Shown: positions 16,833-26,235, numbered from the stretch's first letter. The stretch is DNA of 64,000 bases from Intrasporangium calvum DSM 43043 (GCF_000184685.1 NC_014830.1:1240001-1304000); one strand, 5' to 3'. Numbers and translations: made by a program. Notes: a model not told the origin generated them from the letters alone.

Positions 16833-18725
16833 ATGTCCATTGCCCGAGAGGTCCTCGCGGACCCTCGCACCGCCGCGTGGCACCTCCGCCGTGGTGGCGT
16901 GTCCCAGGTCCGCACGTGGGCTCGCCGGCGCACGATCTTCGGCCGGCCGCTCAACCTGGACGGCCACCAGGCTCTCGGGGCCCCGGAGTTCCCGGCCTGG
17001 CCGTTGCCCGATCGCCCGCCACGTCGCCCGGATCTGCGCGTCGGGGTCATTCTCGACGACTTCAGCCGGCTGGCCTTCCGCTACGAGTGGGACCAGGTGG
17101 AGCTGACCGCCGCAGGGTGGCGCGCCGAGGTGGCCGCGCCGCGGCGCATCGACCTGCTCTTCGTCGAGTCCGCGTGGCACGGCAACGGAGACTCGTGGCA
17201 GTACGCGCTGACGGGTCCCACGGCGCCGCGCCCGGCGCTCGTCGATCTCCTCGAGTGGTGCCGGGCCGAGGGGGTGCCGACGGTCTTCTGGAACAAGGAG
17301 GACCCGGTCCACTACGACGACTTCCTCGACACGGCTCGCTTGTTCGACCACGTCTGGACGACCGACTCGGAGCGGCTGCCCGACTATGAGCGCGACCTGG
17401 GCCACGACCGGGTCGGCGTGCTCCCGTTCGCGGCGCAGCAGTCGATCCACAACCCCGTCCGGCCGTCGAGGGGTCACCAAGCCCGCGACATCGCCTTCGC
17501 GGGCATGTACTTCGCGCACAAGTACCCCGAGCGTCGCGAGCAGATGGATCTCCTCCTCGGGGCGGCTGAGCGTGTCTCGTCCCGTATGCCGCTGGGCTTG
17601 GAGATCTTCTCGCGTCATCTTGGGGGGGACGACCGTTACCAGTTCCCGGGGTCGCTGGGTGACCGGGTCGTCGGCTCACTCTCGTATGAGCAGACGCTGT
17701 CGGCATACCGCGGCTACAAGATGTTCCTCAACGTGAACTCGGTGGTGGGCTCACCGAGCATGTGCGCGCGGCGCATCTTCGAGATCACGGCCTGCGGCAC
17801 GCCGGTCGTCTCCACGCCGAGCGCGGCCATCGGGGGGTTCTTCCCGGGCGACGAGGTCGTGCAGGTCTCCGAGCCGCGGGAGGCGGAGTGGACGTTGCGT
17901 GCTCTGTACAACAGCCCGGAGCTGCGCGACCGGATGGTGCACAGTGCCCAGCGGCGGATCTGGGCCGAGCACACCTACACGCGTCGGGTCGACGAGGTCC
18001 TGGCCGGGGCGGGGTTCGCGGCGCACCGGGTCAAGCGGCCGACCGTGAGCGCGCTGGTCTCGACGAACCGCCCGCACCAGCTCGACCACGTCCTCTCCAC
18101 TCTCGCGGCCCAACAAGACGTCGACCTCGAGGTCGCCGTGCTCACCCATGGCTTCGAGGGGGCTTCCGCCGTCCGAGACAAGGCTCGGTCGCTCGGGATC
18201 GAGCACCTCGTCACGCTGGAGGCCCCGGCCGACGTCCCGCTCGGCGCGTGTCTGAACCGACTGGTTGCCGCAGCCTCAGGCGACCTGGTCGCCAAGATCG
18301 ACGACGACGATCTATACGGTCCGCACTACCTCCGCGACCAGCTCAACGCCCTCGACTATTCCGGCGCCGATGTGGTCGGCAAGCAGGCGCACCACATGTA
18401 CCTCAAGGCCGAGGACCTGACGATCGTCCGCTTCCCGGAGCGGGAGCACCGCTTCACCGACTTCGTCATGGGCCCGACCATCGTCACCTCGCGCGCCGTC
18501 GCCGTCGTCAACCCGTTCCCCGAGGTCCGTAGGGGAGAGGACACCGGCTTCCTCAGGGGAGTCAGTGACGCGGGGGCGCAGATCTACTCAACGGACCGCT
18601 TCGGCTTCATCCAAATCCGGAACACTCACGCTGGCGCCCACACCTGGGAGTCGGGAGCGTACGAGCTGCTATCAAGCGGTCGTGTCCTCGCTTCCGGCAA
18701 CATGAACGGTCACGTCATGCGCTGA
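16833..18725 (+). CDS. Two-domain glycosyltransferase (CgeB/YkvP-like GT-B plus GT2)
   Basis: I choose the ATG at 16833 (MSIAREVLADPR), preceded by AGGGG; an in-frame ATG at 16812 adds seven residues. The 630 residues divide into a CgeB/DUF3880-like GT-B half (LRVGVILDDF ~68, LLFVESAWHGNG ~110, VPTVFWNKEDP ~148, and NSVVGSPSMCARRIFEITAC, the usual nucleotide-sugar region) and a GT-A half from ~403 (VSALVSTNRP, KIDDDDLYG at ~488 as the metal motif). The first half is closely related to the middle domain of the 1491-residue protein at 29587, sharing ESAW-GNG and TVFWNKEDP. The tail of the gene is 98 nt from an IS256 insertion. Confidence 0.85.
   Translation: MSIAREVLADPRTAAWHLRRGGVSQVRTWARRRTIFGRPLNLDGHQALGAPEFPAWPLPDRPPRRPDLRVGVILDDFSRLAFRYEWDQVELTAAGWRAEVAAPRRIDLLFVESAWHGNGDSWQYALTGPTAPRPALVDLLEWCRAEGVPTVFWNKEDPVHYDDFLDTARLFDHVWTTDSERLPDYERDLGHDRVGVLPFAAQQSIHNPVRPSRGHQARDIAFAGMYFAHKYPERREQMDLLLGAAERVSSRMPLGLEIFSRHLGGDDRYQFPGSLGDRVVGSLSYEQTLSAYRGYKMFLNVNSVVGSPSMCARRIFEITACGTPVVSTPSAAIGGFFPGDEVVQVSEPREAEWTLRALYNSPELRDRMVHSAQRRIWAEHTYTRRVDEVLAGAGFAAHRVKRPTVSALVSTNRPHQLDHVLSTLAAQQDVDLEVAVLTHGFEGASAVRDKARSLGIEHLVTLEAPADVPLGACLNRLVAAASGDLVAKIDDDDLYGPHYLRDQLNALDYSGADVVGKQAHHMYLKAEDLTIVRFPEREHRFTDFVMGPTIVTSRAVAVVNPFPEVRRGEDTGFLRGVSDAGAQIYSTDRFGFIQIRNTHAGAHTWESGAYELLSSGRVLASGNMNGHVMR
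17584..17598 (+). repeat. Dispersed 15-mer, exact copy
   Basis: GTATGCCGCTGGGCT inside the CgeB-like glycosyltransferase gene, encoding RMPLGL. Confidence 0.85.
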
Positions 18726-18823
18726 GTTTCTCAGAGACCGAAGGGAAAAGACTCCGTCAGTGACCTGAGCGGGAGCATAGAGCGGTGTTCTGGGCCTTGA
18801 TGAAGTCCAGTGGCGACCCATTC

Positions 18824-20237
18824 GGGTGTGTCCGATGAACGGTGTTTCCGGCACTTGATTCCTACAGGTTCTCCGCCGCCGGCATGCGGTCGGCGAAGGT
18901 GACGGCGAAGGCGTTCAGTGCCGGCTTCCACCGTGTGATCCATCGTGCCTGCCCGAGGCCCTTGGGGTCCAGTCCTCGGGTGACCAGGTAGAGGCACTTG
19001 AGCGCGGCCTGCTCGGTTGGGAAGTGCCCGCGCGCCCCCACGGCCCTGCGATACCTGGCGTTGAGGCTCTCGATCGCATTGGTGGAGAAGAGAACCCGCA
19101 TTATCTCGACGTCGTAAGCCAGGAACGGGGTGAACTCCTCCCACGCCGCCCGCCACAGCTTGGGGATGGCTGGGTAGGGTTTGCCCCACTTCTCCTCCAG
19201 CTCCTCGAACGTGGCCCAGGCCGCCTCGGCCGTGGGTGCCGTGTAGATCACCCGCAGATCCCGCGCGAGCTGGTCCCAGTACCTGCGTGAGGCGTAGCGC
19301 AGGGTGGCCCGGATCAGGTGGATCACGCACGCCTGCACGATCGCCTGAGGGAAGACCGCGGTGACCGCGTCCGGCAGGCCCTTCAGACCATCACAGACGA
19401 CGAAGAAGACGTCTCGCACGCCGCGGTTGCGCAGGTCGGTGAGCACGTTCATCCAGAACTTCGCCGACTCGCCGCCGCCGTGCCCGGCCCACAGACCGAG
19501 CACGTCCCGGTGACCGGCAAGGTCGACCCCGATCGCGACGTAGTACGGCTGGTTGCCGACCTGCCCGTCGCGGACCTTGACATAGATGGCGTCGATGAAG
19601 ACCGCCGCGTAGACCGCCTGCAGCGGCCGTGAGGACCAGGCCTGCATCTGCTCGACCACCGCGTCGGTGATCCGCGAGATCGTGTCCTTGGAGATGGAAG
19701 CGCCGTACACCTCGGCGAAGTGCGCCGAGATCTCACCGGTGGTCAACCCCTTGGCGTACAAGGAGATCGCGACCGCGTCCACGTCGTTCAGGCGCCGCTG
19801 CCGCTTCCTGACGATGACCGGCGCGAACGTGCCGGCCCGGTCCCGCGGCACCTCGATCGTCACCTCGCCCGCGGCGTCGGTCAGCACCGTCTTGGGCCGG
19901 GTGCCATTGCGGATGTTGCTGCCACCCTCGGCCGGGGCGCCGTGCCTCTCTCGTGGCCCAGGTGTTCGGTCATCTCCTCCTGCAGAGCGGACTCGAGCAC
20001 CGTCTTGGTGATCGACTTGAGCAGCCCGTCCGGGCCGGTCAGGTCCTCACCCCTGGCGCGAGCGGCCTTGACCAGCTCACGCACCGCAGCCCGCTCAGCC
20101 TCACCAGGCTTGGCGGCCTTCACCGCTTCCTTGGGCATCAAGCTCATGCCCTCGAGTGTCTCGGTCATCAGGTGACCAGCCTTCCTCGCCGACCACGTCG
20201 GCGTGTCGGCCAGAAACACCGTTCAACGGACAGTCCC
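18824..20237 (-). mobile_element. IS256 family insertion sequence with 8-bp target duplication
   Basis: The element is 1414 bp. Its imperfect terminal inverted repeats (18824-18852 and 20209-20237) match at 25 of 29 positions and share GAACGGTGTTT. The 8-bp sequence ACCCATTC lies directly outside both ends (18816-18823 and 20238-20245), an exact target duplication of the size expected for IS256. The transposase inside is frameshifted. Confidence 0.92.
18862..20219 (-). pseudogene. IS256 (mutator-type) transposase, frameshifted
   Basis: The N-terminal part (about 20168 down to 19945) ends in EEMTEHLGHERG, where the family has HLGHE-K-HGAP. The frame is then lost and resumes at 19887 and below as LTDAAGEVTIEVPRDRAGTF. 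The defect is at about 19945-19951, where five bases stand for an expected three. The rest of the catalytic domain is present: AVFIDAIYVKVRDGQ (first Asp) and VCDGLKGLPDAV (second Asp), plus the helical C-terminus. Without frameshifting this copy cannot make full-length transposase, though it could move if supplied in trans. Confidence 0.88.
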
Positions 20238-20339
20238 ACCCATTCAACGTTTTGGTGCGTGCTCCGCCCCGTGGCAAAGCAGTATTCGTCGTACTTGAAG
20301 TTGCGATCTGTCGCGGACCTCAGGTCATCCCTGTAGGAG

Positions 20340-21122
20340 CGGGGCCGTGTCAAGAGCGTTCGGAGGTTGTTCTTGGCCGGCCCGGACCGTTGCTGGGCAT
20401 GACTGGGTGGGCGTCGGGGTCAAGGCTCGAGCGGAGCTCGACCGCGTAGCGGCCGAAGGGCCTTGGGGCCGGCGCCCGGCGAGTCGACAATGTGGGGACG
20501 GCGGGCCCGCCGAGAGGTAGTGGTCGTTCTGGACTTTGGTCCTCACCTCGCGGGGTGGAAATCCCATTGGGGTAGGTGCCTCGTCAGTGCTGATGCGGTG
20601 CAGGGTGGACAGCCCGTCGTGGGTGTCAGTCATCCCTTCGCCACCGGAGCCGGTGGCATGACGTGGTGCGTGGGGTCTTGGCCGGTGTGGTCAATCAGAA
20701 CGCGCGACCGCGCCCAACAGCTCGGGGGGTCATGACCTGCACGACCGAGCATCGACCAAGAAGAGTGAGGACGGTCATGCCGCGCCCCGGTGGGTCAGGA
20801 CGCGGACGTGCCCGTCGCGTAACGCGTGGTAGACGTGCTCGAGCTGACGGCGGGCGGCAGCGACCGTGCCGATGTTCTTGCCCCGCTTGGCGGCGACCCG
20901 TTCGCGGAGTGGCCCGGCGCCGGTCAGGGGGCCGAGCCGTTTGACCGACTCGATCGCGGCCCACCACACCAGCCTCGAGCCTTGCTTGGTGATCCGCCCC
21001 CGCCGGACGTGGGTGTCCGACTCGTGGTGCTTGGGGGTCAGCCCGGCCCACGACGTCAGATGCGCGGCACTCTTGAAGCGGGTCACGTCGCCGATCTCGG
21101 CGACCAGCGGAGAGCGGGCCTC
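20340..21122 (-). mobile_element. IS110 family remnant: transposase C-terminus plus non-coding 3' end
   Basis: Only the 3' part of an IS110-type element remains. Coding similarity (Transposase_20 type) stops abruptly near 21122 on the 5' side. On the 3' side, about 430 bp (20340-20774) carry no convincing gene and look like the element's non-coding end. No inverted repeats or target duplications are expected for IS110, so the left boundary is approximate. Confidence 0.65.
20775..21122 (-). pseudogene. IS110 transposase, C-terminal fragment
   Basis: About 115 residues match the C-terminal Transposase_20 (IS116/IS110/IS902) domain: EIGDVTRFKSAAHLTSWAGL, then HVRRGRITKQGSRLVWW and a final helical stretch. 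The N-terminal DEDD RuvC-like catalytic domain is missing, so the fragment is inactive. The residues that precede it in frame come from unrelated flanking DNA. Confidence 0.8.
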
Positions 21123-21213
21123 GTTCGGCGTGTCGCCTGCGCGAGGCGAATATCGAGTTGGTGCGAATGCGGCCAATGTATTGGTTGAGGGCAAGATCCC
21201 TAGCGTAGGACCT

Positions 21214-22002
21214 CTACTGTGCACTCCCTGCTCTCCTCAGGCTGCGCGACGTCTCGAGTGCCTGCTGCCTCCCTGAGTGTAACCACGCCATCTCGACGAA
21301 GCTCGACCAGTAAGGGCCGAGCAAGTGTCGAGCCCCGGCGAGCAGGTGCAGGTCTACCACGCTGGATCGGATCCCCTCGAAGGTGTTGTACTGGCCCTTG
21401 TCGCCAAGGGCGACGGTCATTGGGAACTCGGAGAGAATGGCTGACTGGACTTCGGGCTCATCACATGAGAGGAAGAACCGCGTTTCAGGCTGGTCGGTGA
21501 TCATCTCCCGCATGCGGGTTGTGAACCATGACACCGGTGACGCGGCAAGGGTCTTGGCATGCGTTTTCTCGTTCACGCGGATCTGCACCCCAACGTACGG
21601 ACCGGGTAGAAACTCGCGGCGGAACCGGGAGATACGCTCCGCGAGCTCCGCGACGGGCTGAAGGGAAGCAAAGATCTCTGACCATTCGCGCTCCGTCCCG
21701 TCTCCTCGTATGGCGGATCCCGAGCGGACGCACCAGAGGTCCCGATCGCGCAGGGAAGTGAGGTCGTCCGCCTCCGTTAGGTCGGCGGGCATGCCCTCGG
21801 CGGGGACCCGGACCGCCTCGTACTGCCATAAGTCCGTCAGCGCGGCGCCGAAGTGACTCCCCACATGCCATGAGTAGTAGAAATGCCGACCTTCCGCCTC
21901 CGCGACGGCCTGCGCAGAAAGGGTGAAGCGGATGCGGTTGCCGAGCCCGGCCCAGGGCGCGTTGACGGCGACCATCGCGGGCGTCTCGATGGCGGTGGTC
22001 AT
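21214..22002 (-). CDS. Fucosyltransferase-like / NodZ-type glycosyltransferase
   Basis: The 262-residue protein starts at ATG 22002 (MTTAIETPAMVAVNAPWAGL). The middle carries GPYVGVQIRVNEKTHAKTL, which resembles the HxR-type GDP-binding peptide of GT23/NodZ and O-fucosyltransferase families. Later come TRFFLSCDEPEVQSAI and a GIRSSVVDLHLLAGARHLLG stretch, a common C-terminal pattern of these enzymes. Transfer of a fucose-like residue from GDP-sugar is likely, but donor and acceptor cannot be read. It runs opposite to the operon at 25 kb, with its start 190 nt from the original start region of that operon. The C-terminus ends close to the IS110 remnant and may be slightly altered. Confidence 0.6.
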   Translation of the reverse strand: MTTAIETPAMVAVNAPWAGLGNRIRFTLSAQAVAEAEGRHFYYSWHVGSHFGAALTDLWQYEAVRVPAEGMPADLTEADDLTSLRDRDLWCVRSGSAIRGDGTEREWSEIFASLQPVAELAERISRFRREFLPGPYVGVQIRVNEKTHAKTLAASPVSWFTTRMREMITDQPETRFFLSCDEPEVQSAILSEFPMTVALGDKGQYNTFEGIRSSVVDLHLLAGARHLLGPYWSSFVEMAWLHSGRQQALETSRSLRRAGSAQ

Positions 22003-22192
22003 CGGCGTAAGGTAGCACGCGGCACAACCTCACCTGCCAAACGCGTAGCGCCGCCCATCCCTGTGGGGGCAGGGGAGGCGGAGGGAAGGGGTCGCGTGCA
22101 GGGCGAGCGATGGCGTCGCACCACCCGGCGTGGCGATCCTCCAGAACGGCGAGACCATCAGGAGTGGACGCCTGATAGGCTCGCCGACCGCT

Positions 22193-22252
22193 ATGCGTCA
22201 TACGGGTCAGTTGAATCGAAGCGCGAGGATCAGGGTGAGAACCGTCTACAGG
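22193..22252 (+). other. Original 5' end of the glycosyltransferase gene at 25135, cut off by IS21
   Basis: An ATG at 22193 opens a frame (MRHTGQLNRSARIRVRTVYR). If the IS21 element and one copy of the 6-bp duplication are removed, it continues without a stop into GFKHDEQSPIAEAKAAIALA and the body of the 25135 gene. The frame is also open upstream of the ATG, so the exact old start is uncertain. The remaining 22003-22192 is a divergent intergenic region with no clear motif. Confidence 0.6.
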
Positions 22253-22313
22253 TGTCGCTTGCCAGCGTGATGGGACCACCTCGTTGCCACGAGCATGGGA
22301 CCACCTGGAGGTG

Positions 22314-23150
22314 TCAGTGAGCATGCTGGGCCTCGCTTGTTTCGTCAAGGATGACGCGCTGTCGTTGCCGGTGTGAGGGGCCCTCGATGATCAGGTGGTG
22401 CGCGCCGGAGGTGAGCCGGTCGATGGCCGACTGGGCGAGCAGGGCGTCGGTGGTCATGGCGAGCCATTCGGACGGCTCCCTGTTGGACACCCAGATGGTG
22501 GACTTCTTGCGGTGGCGCTCGACGACGAGCTCGTAGAAGTCGTTGGTCTGGGTCGCGTCCAGGGCGCGGAGTGCGAAGTCATCGACGATGAGCAGGTCCA
22601 CGGCCGCGAGGCGGCGGACCTCGGCTTCGAGGGTGTGGTCCAGGCGTGCGGCGCGTAGCCGGGTGAAGAGTTTGTCGGCGCGGGCGAACACCACGCTCAT
22701 CCGGCGCCGGATCGCGGCGTGTCCGAGCGCGGTCGCCAGGTGTGTCTTGCCGGCGCCGACGGGCCCGAGGATCAGGACGCCGGTGCCGGCCTCGGTGAAC
22801 CGCAGCGAGGTCAGGTCCGACCAGAGGGTGCGGTCGTAGTTGAGGTCGGGGTGTTCGTCCCAGGTCTGGATCCGCATGCTCGGGTCGAGGCCGGCCTTGG
22901 CGGCGCGCAGCATCGCGGAGCGGGACTCGCGGCGGGCGACCTCATCAGACAGCAGCAGCTGCAGGAACGCGGCGTGGCCCAGCTTCTGTTGGCGGGCCAG
23001 CGCGAGCCGTTCGGGCAGGGTGTCCTTGAGGCCGGACAGTTTCAGGGCGCGCAGGATGCTGCTCAGGTCGGTCCCGACCGGGTCGATGGGCCCGGTGCTC
23101 GGGTGGGGGCTCGGGTGGGGGCTCGGGGCGGGCTTGGTGATGGTGCTCAT
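22314..23150 (-). CDS. istB: IS21 helper ATPase IstB
   Basis: The 278-residue AAA+/DnaC-like ATPase has Walker A GPVGAGKTHLA, Walker B VDLLIVDDFALRAL and the IstB close LTSGAHHLIIEGPSHR. The N-terminal helical region LKLSGLKDTLPERLALARQQ is typical. Its ATG overlaps the istA stop by 4 nt (ATGA), giving translational coupling. IstB controls target choice and activates IstA. No defects seen. Confidence 0.95.
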   Translation of the reverse strand: MSTITKPAPSPHPSPHPSTGPIDPVGTDLSSILRALKLSGLKDTLPERLALARQQKLGHAAFLQLLLSDEVARRESRSAMLRAAKAGLDPSMRIQTWDEHPDLNYDRTLWSDLTSLRFTEAGTGVLILGPVGAGKTHLATALGHAAIRRRMSVVFARADKLFTRLRAARLDHTLEAEVRRLAAVDLLIVDDFALRALDATQTNDFYELVVERHRKKSTIWVSNREPSEWLAMTTDALLAQSAIDRLTSGAHHLIIEGPSHRQRQRVILDETSEAQHAH

Positions 23151-24910
23151 CGGGTGCTCTCCTTCTGAGGGTTCCTGGGGGTGGGAGCGTCCTCGCGCGC
23201 GATGGCCTCGCGGGCGCTTCCGGGGATGAGGGACAGCGCGGTGGTCCCATTCGTGGCCGCGTTGACTGGCTCGGTGGCCACGGTGGTCCCATGAATGGCG
23301 AGGGCGGTCCCTCGACTGGCCGGGGTTGTCCAGCTATTGGCAGTGCGCGTCGTTCGGCTCATGAATTCGGTTGGCTGGCGGGCGAATCGGGTCGTGGTCG
23401 CGGCGGTCGCGGTGGGCAGGGTGGGGGTGGTGTGCTCGGTGGCGCGTTCGAGCATGGAGGCGATCTTGGTGACGGAGATGACGTCGAGCTGCAGCGCTCG
23501 GTCGCAGGCTTGCTCGACCGGGTCGGGTCCGTAGCGGCGGACGAGGCCGAGGAGGCGGTACACGGCGCGCATCCGCGTCCAGGGCAGCGGGTCATCCAGG
23601 ATCCGTTCGGCGTAGATGCCGATGTTCGCCCCGTGCCCGGCGCAGGTGCCGATCAGCCGGGCCAGGTCCCGTAACGCGTACGAGGCCTGGTGCTCGGGCA
23701 GGTCGGCCGGGTCGGTGGACCGCCCGCCGGGCCGCTGGCGCGGGTGGGTCTTGACCAGCGCCCCTCGCTGGTACAGCTTGACCAGCTCGCTGTCGGCGCG
23801 GACGTCGAGGTGCTGGCCGAGGTACTGCTCGGGCAGCGAGTAGAGCGACTTGGCGACCTCGACGTGGAAGTCGCGGTGCACCTTGACCCGAGCGAAGATC
23901 GGCACGTCGTAGGCGTCCGGTGCTGGCAGCAGGACGGGCGCCTCGGCCTGCAGGAACACCTCGATCGGGCGGGCCTGGATGGTGCCGTGGATCCGCATCC
24001 CGGCCCGCTGCGCGCACCAGCGGGACGCGGCCACCTGAGCATCGGCGAGGTCGGTGAAGGACTCCCCGGCCCAGAAGTTGCCGCGCACGTACTGCACCGT
24101 CCGCTCGACCCGAGGCTTGTCCTTCGGGCGGCGGACCCGCGCGGGGTCGGTGACGAACCCGGCGTGCTGGGCGTAGTCGAGCCAGCCCTGGCTCAGCCGC
24201 GGGTTGACCGCGTCCGCGTCGGTGACGACCGGCTTGAGGTTGTCCGGGACGATCACCTTGAACACGCCGCCGAAGAACGCCCAGGCCGCCTCGCAGCCGG
24301 CGATCACCGCGGCCAACGTCTGGGCGTGGGTCAGCCAGACGAACATGTGCCGCGAGTAGACCGCGGTGAAGATCAACGCGTGCACCTTCCGGCGCCGCCC
24401 GTCCTGGTCGGTCAGGTAGCCCATCTGACCGAAGTCGACCTGCAGCTCGGCGCCCGGCTCGCCGTCGTTGACGCGCACCGTGCTCTCCTTGGCGCGGTAG
24501 CCGCATCGCTCGGTCGCGAACCGGTGCAGCGTCCGGTACGGCACGACCGTGCCTTGCCGGGCGAGCAGCTCCTCGATCTTCACGATCGACAAAGGCTTGG
24601 CGTCCTTGCCGTCGCCGGCCACCCAGGCCCGGATCTGCTCCTCATGCGCGAGGAGGGCCTCCCACGCCCGGCCGTGCCCGTTCGGGCGGACCGGGCGGAC
24701 CGCGACCACGACCTGACCGACCAGCCCGTCATCGAGCGCGTCCCAGCCCGCCGCCCGGTCCAGCCCGGCCTCCTGCGCGGCCTGCACGTACCGGCGCGCC
24801 GTCTTGCGGTCGACCCCGGCCCGCTCGGCGACGGTGCGTAGCCCGGCCCCGTCGAGCCAGCCCCGCAACACTTCCCTGACCTCACTCACGCTGACCTCCC
24901 GGAATCCCAT
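23147..24910 (-). CDS. istA: IS21 transposase IstA
   Basis: I take the ATG at 24910 (MGFREVSVSEVREVLRGWLD), giving 587 residues. The N-terminal helix-turn-helix (TVAERAGVDRKTARRYVQAA) is followed by an rve/DDE core with ELQVDFGQMGYL (first Asp), FKVIVPDNLKPVV (second Asp) and RPKDKPRVERTVQYVRG (Glu). The C-terminus is Thr/Ala-rich. The frame is intact, so the element may be active together with IstB. Confidence 0.93.
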   Translation of the reverse strand: MGFREVSVSEVREVLRGWLDGAGLRTVAERAGVDRKTARRYVQAAQEAGLDRAAGWDALDDGLVGQVVVAVRPVRPNGHGRAWEALLAHEEQIRAWVAGDGKDAKPLSIVKIEELLARQGTVVPYRTLHRFATERCGYRAKESTVRVNDGEPGAELQVDFGQMGYLTDQDGRRRKVHALIFTAVYSRHMFVWLTHAQTLAAVIAGCEAAWAFFGGVFKVIVPDNLKPVVTDADAVNPRLSQGWLDYAQHAGFVTDPARVRRPKDKPRVERTVQYVRGNFWAGESFTDLADAQVAASRWCAQRAGMRIHGTIQARPIEVFLQAEAPVLLPAPDAYDVPIFARVKVHRDFHVEVAKSLYSLPEQYLGQHLDVRADSELVKLYQRGALVKTHPRQRPGGRSTDPADLPEHQASYALRDLARLIGTCAGHGANIGIYAERILDDPLPWTRMRAVYRLLGLVRRYGPDPVEQACDRALQLDVISVTKIASMLERATEHTTPTLPTATAATTTRFARQPTEFMSRTTRTANSWTTPASRGTALAIHGTTVATEPVNAATNGTTALSLIPGSAREAIAREDAPTPRNPQKESTR

Positions 24911-25134
24911 GCCCGCTGACCTCCACGTCGACGACGCTGACGAGGCGATCAAACGAGCCGGCCGAGGACCCACCGGCGAGGCGCGCCGGGTGGTCCCATG
25001 ACTGGCAATCCAGGTGGTCCCATGAACCTGGCAAAAGACCGCTCAGAGCGGTCCCATGCTCATGGCAGGCGACATACAGGGGCTTTAAGCACGATGAACA
25101 GTCCCCCATCGCCGAAGCCAAAGCGGCAATCGCC

Positions 25135-26235
25135 TTGGCGAGGGTGGGGCCAGGGGAGAGACCGACCCTGGTGGCCTATACCCCGGTAGGCCGTACCAAT
25201 CCGTATCAGGCATTGCTTTACAGAAGTGTCGAGGCCTACGGCGTCGCAACGACGCCGATTGTAAAGAGCTGGCAGTTCGAGCAGTTGAGCCGCGTGGCCA
25301 ATCTAGTTGAAGATATGGTTCTCCATATTCACTGGACGTCTTTCGTCCTCGATGGAATACAGGCACGTCCTACGGCACGGAAGAAGATCTCACAATTCAA
25401 AAGTGCAATTTCCTCCTTCAAGGGCAGCGGGGGCCGGCTGACCTGGACGCTGCACAACATTGTGCCTCATGATAGCAATTTCCCCGACCTGGAGATTGAG
25501 ATCCAGCAATTCCTCGCGGACGAGGCCGACGTCCTTCATGCGCTATCCTACGCCTCCCTTGATGTCATGGAGGAACTCATTTCCTTTGATCGCGGCAAGG
25601 TGATTGTTGTGCCGCACCCGAACTATCGGCTTGCCTACGAAAACTACGTGACGAGGTCGGACGCGCGACTTGCCTTCGGCCTGGAAGCGCACGACAGGGT
25701 CTACGTGCTTCTCGGGGCCCTTAAGCCATATAAAGGACTTGATGTACTGTTTCAGGCCTTCGAGCAATTCTGCGCTGAGGACCCCACGGTATCGCGAAAA
25801 CTCCTAGTAGGGGGACGGCCCGATGACAATCCCGAGGTGCGGTCCTTTGTGCGTGATTGCGAGAACAGCCCGAATGTTCTCATTGAGCCGAAGATGATCG
25901 CGCCCCATTTCATTCAATACTATCTACGCGCGGCGGATGTAGGTTTAGCATCCTATTCGCGCATGCTGAATAGCGGTGCCCTGCTGCTTTACCAAACCTT
26001 CGATTTGCCCGTCATCACCTCCAGCAGTCCCGCCTTGTGGGAACACATGACGAAGGAGATCGCGGAGTGCGTAGGGACGCCCGACATCGAAGGCCTCTTG
26101 GGGGCCCTCCGGAAGGCGGAACGCTTCTTTGGTGAGGATGTAGGCCCTAAGGTGCGCTCGTACGCCGAAGGGTTCGACGCGACGGCATTGTCACATGTGT
26201 TTGTCTCGCAACTAATGGCTCGATTGGCGTCGTGA
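25135..26235 (+). CDS. GT4-like glycosyltransferase, 5' end replaced by IS21 junction
   Basis: The frame is open from the IS21 edge; TTG at 25135 or the GTG three codons later could now serve as start (about 366 residues). Signs of a GT-B enzyme are LHIHWTSFVLDG, LTWTLHNIVPHDSN, the linker YVLLGALKPYKGLDVLFQAF at ~190, and a C-terminal LRAADVGLASYSRMLNSGA region where E/D nucleotide-sugar contacts sit. The first ~45 residues of the ancestral protein lie left of the IS21 element. Its stop overlaps the next start (GTGA), so it is the first surviving gene of a long coupled operon. Codon use is less GC-rich than in the flanks. Confidence 0.75.
   Translation: MARVGPGERPTLVAYTPVGRTNPYQALLYRSVEAYGVATTPIVKSWQFEQLSRVANLVEDMVLHIHWTSFVLDGIQARPTARKKISQFKSAISSFKGSGGRLTWTLHNIVPHDSNFPDLEIEIQQFLADEADVLHALSYASLDVMEELISFDRGKVIVVPHPNYRLAYENYVTRSDARLAFGLEAHDRVYVLLGALKPYKGLDVLFQAFEQFCAEDPTVSRKLLVGGRPDDNPEVRSFVRDCENSPNVLIEPKMIAPHFIQYYLRAADVGLASYSRMLNSGALLLYQTFDLPVITSSSPALWEHMTKEIAECVGTPDIEGLLGALRKAERFFGEDVGPKVRSYAEGFDATALSHVFVSQLMARLAS

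Larger units (their letters stand above)
18731..20340 (-). pseudogene. 3' remnant of an unknown gene, split by the IS256 element
   Basis: If the IS256 element (18824-20237) and one copy of its target duplication are removed, one minus-strand frame runs through the junction: DEYCFATGRSTHQNVEW then VATGLHQGPEHRSMLPLRS, ending at TGA 18731-18733. About 60 residues survive. The 5' side is lost at the boundary with the IS110 remnant near 20340. I do not recognise the protein. Its position between glycosyltransferase genes suggests it once belonged to the glycan cluster. Confidence 0.55.
22253..25074 (-). mobile_element. IS21 family insertion sequence with 6-bp target duplication
   Basis: The 2822-bp element begins TGTCGC (22253) and ends GCGACA (25074). 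Its ends carry related blocks containing GATGGGACCA and its complement, repeated more than once inside each end as is typical for IS21. TACAGG flanks both sides (22247-22252 and 25075-25080). It carries istA and istB, both apparently intact. Confidence 0.92.

Noticed and set aside
20325-20633. 102-codon minus-strand frame left of the IS110 fragment
   Set aside because: Low complexity and lying in the presumed non-coding IS110 end; no domain recognised.
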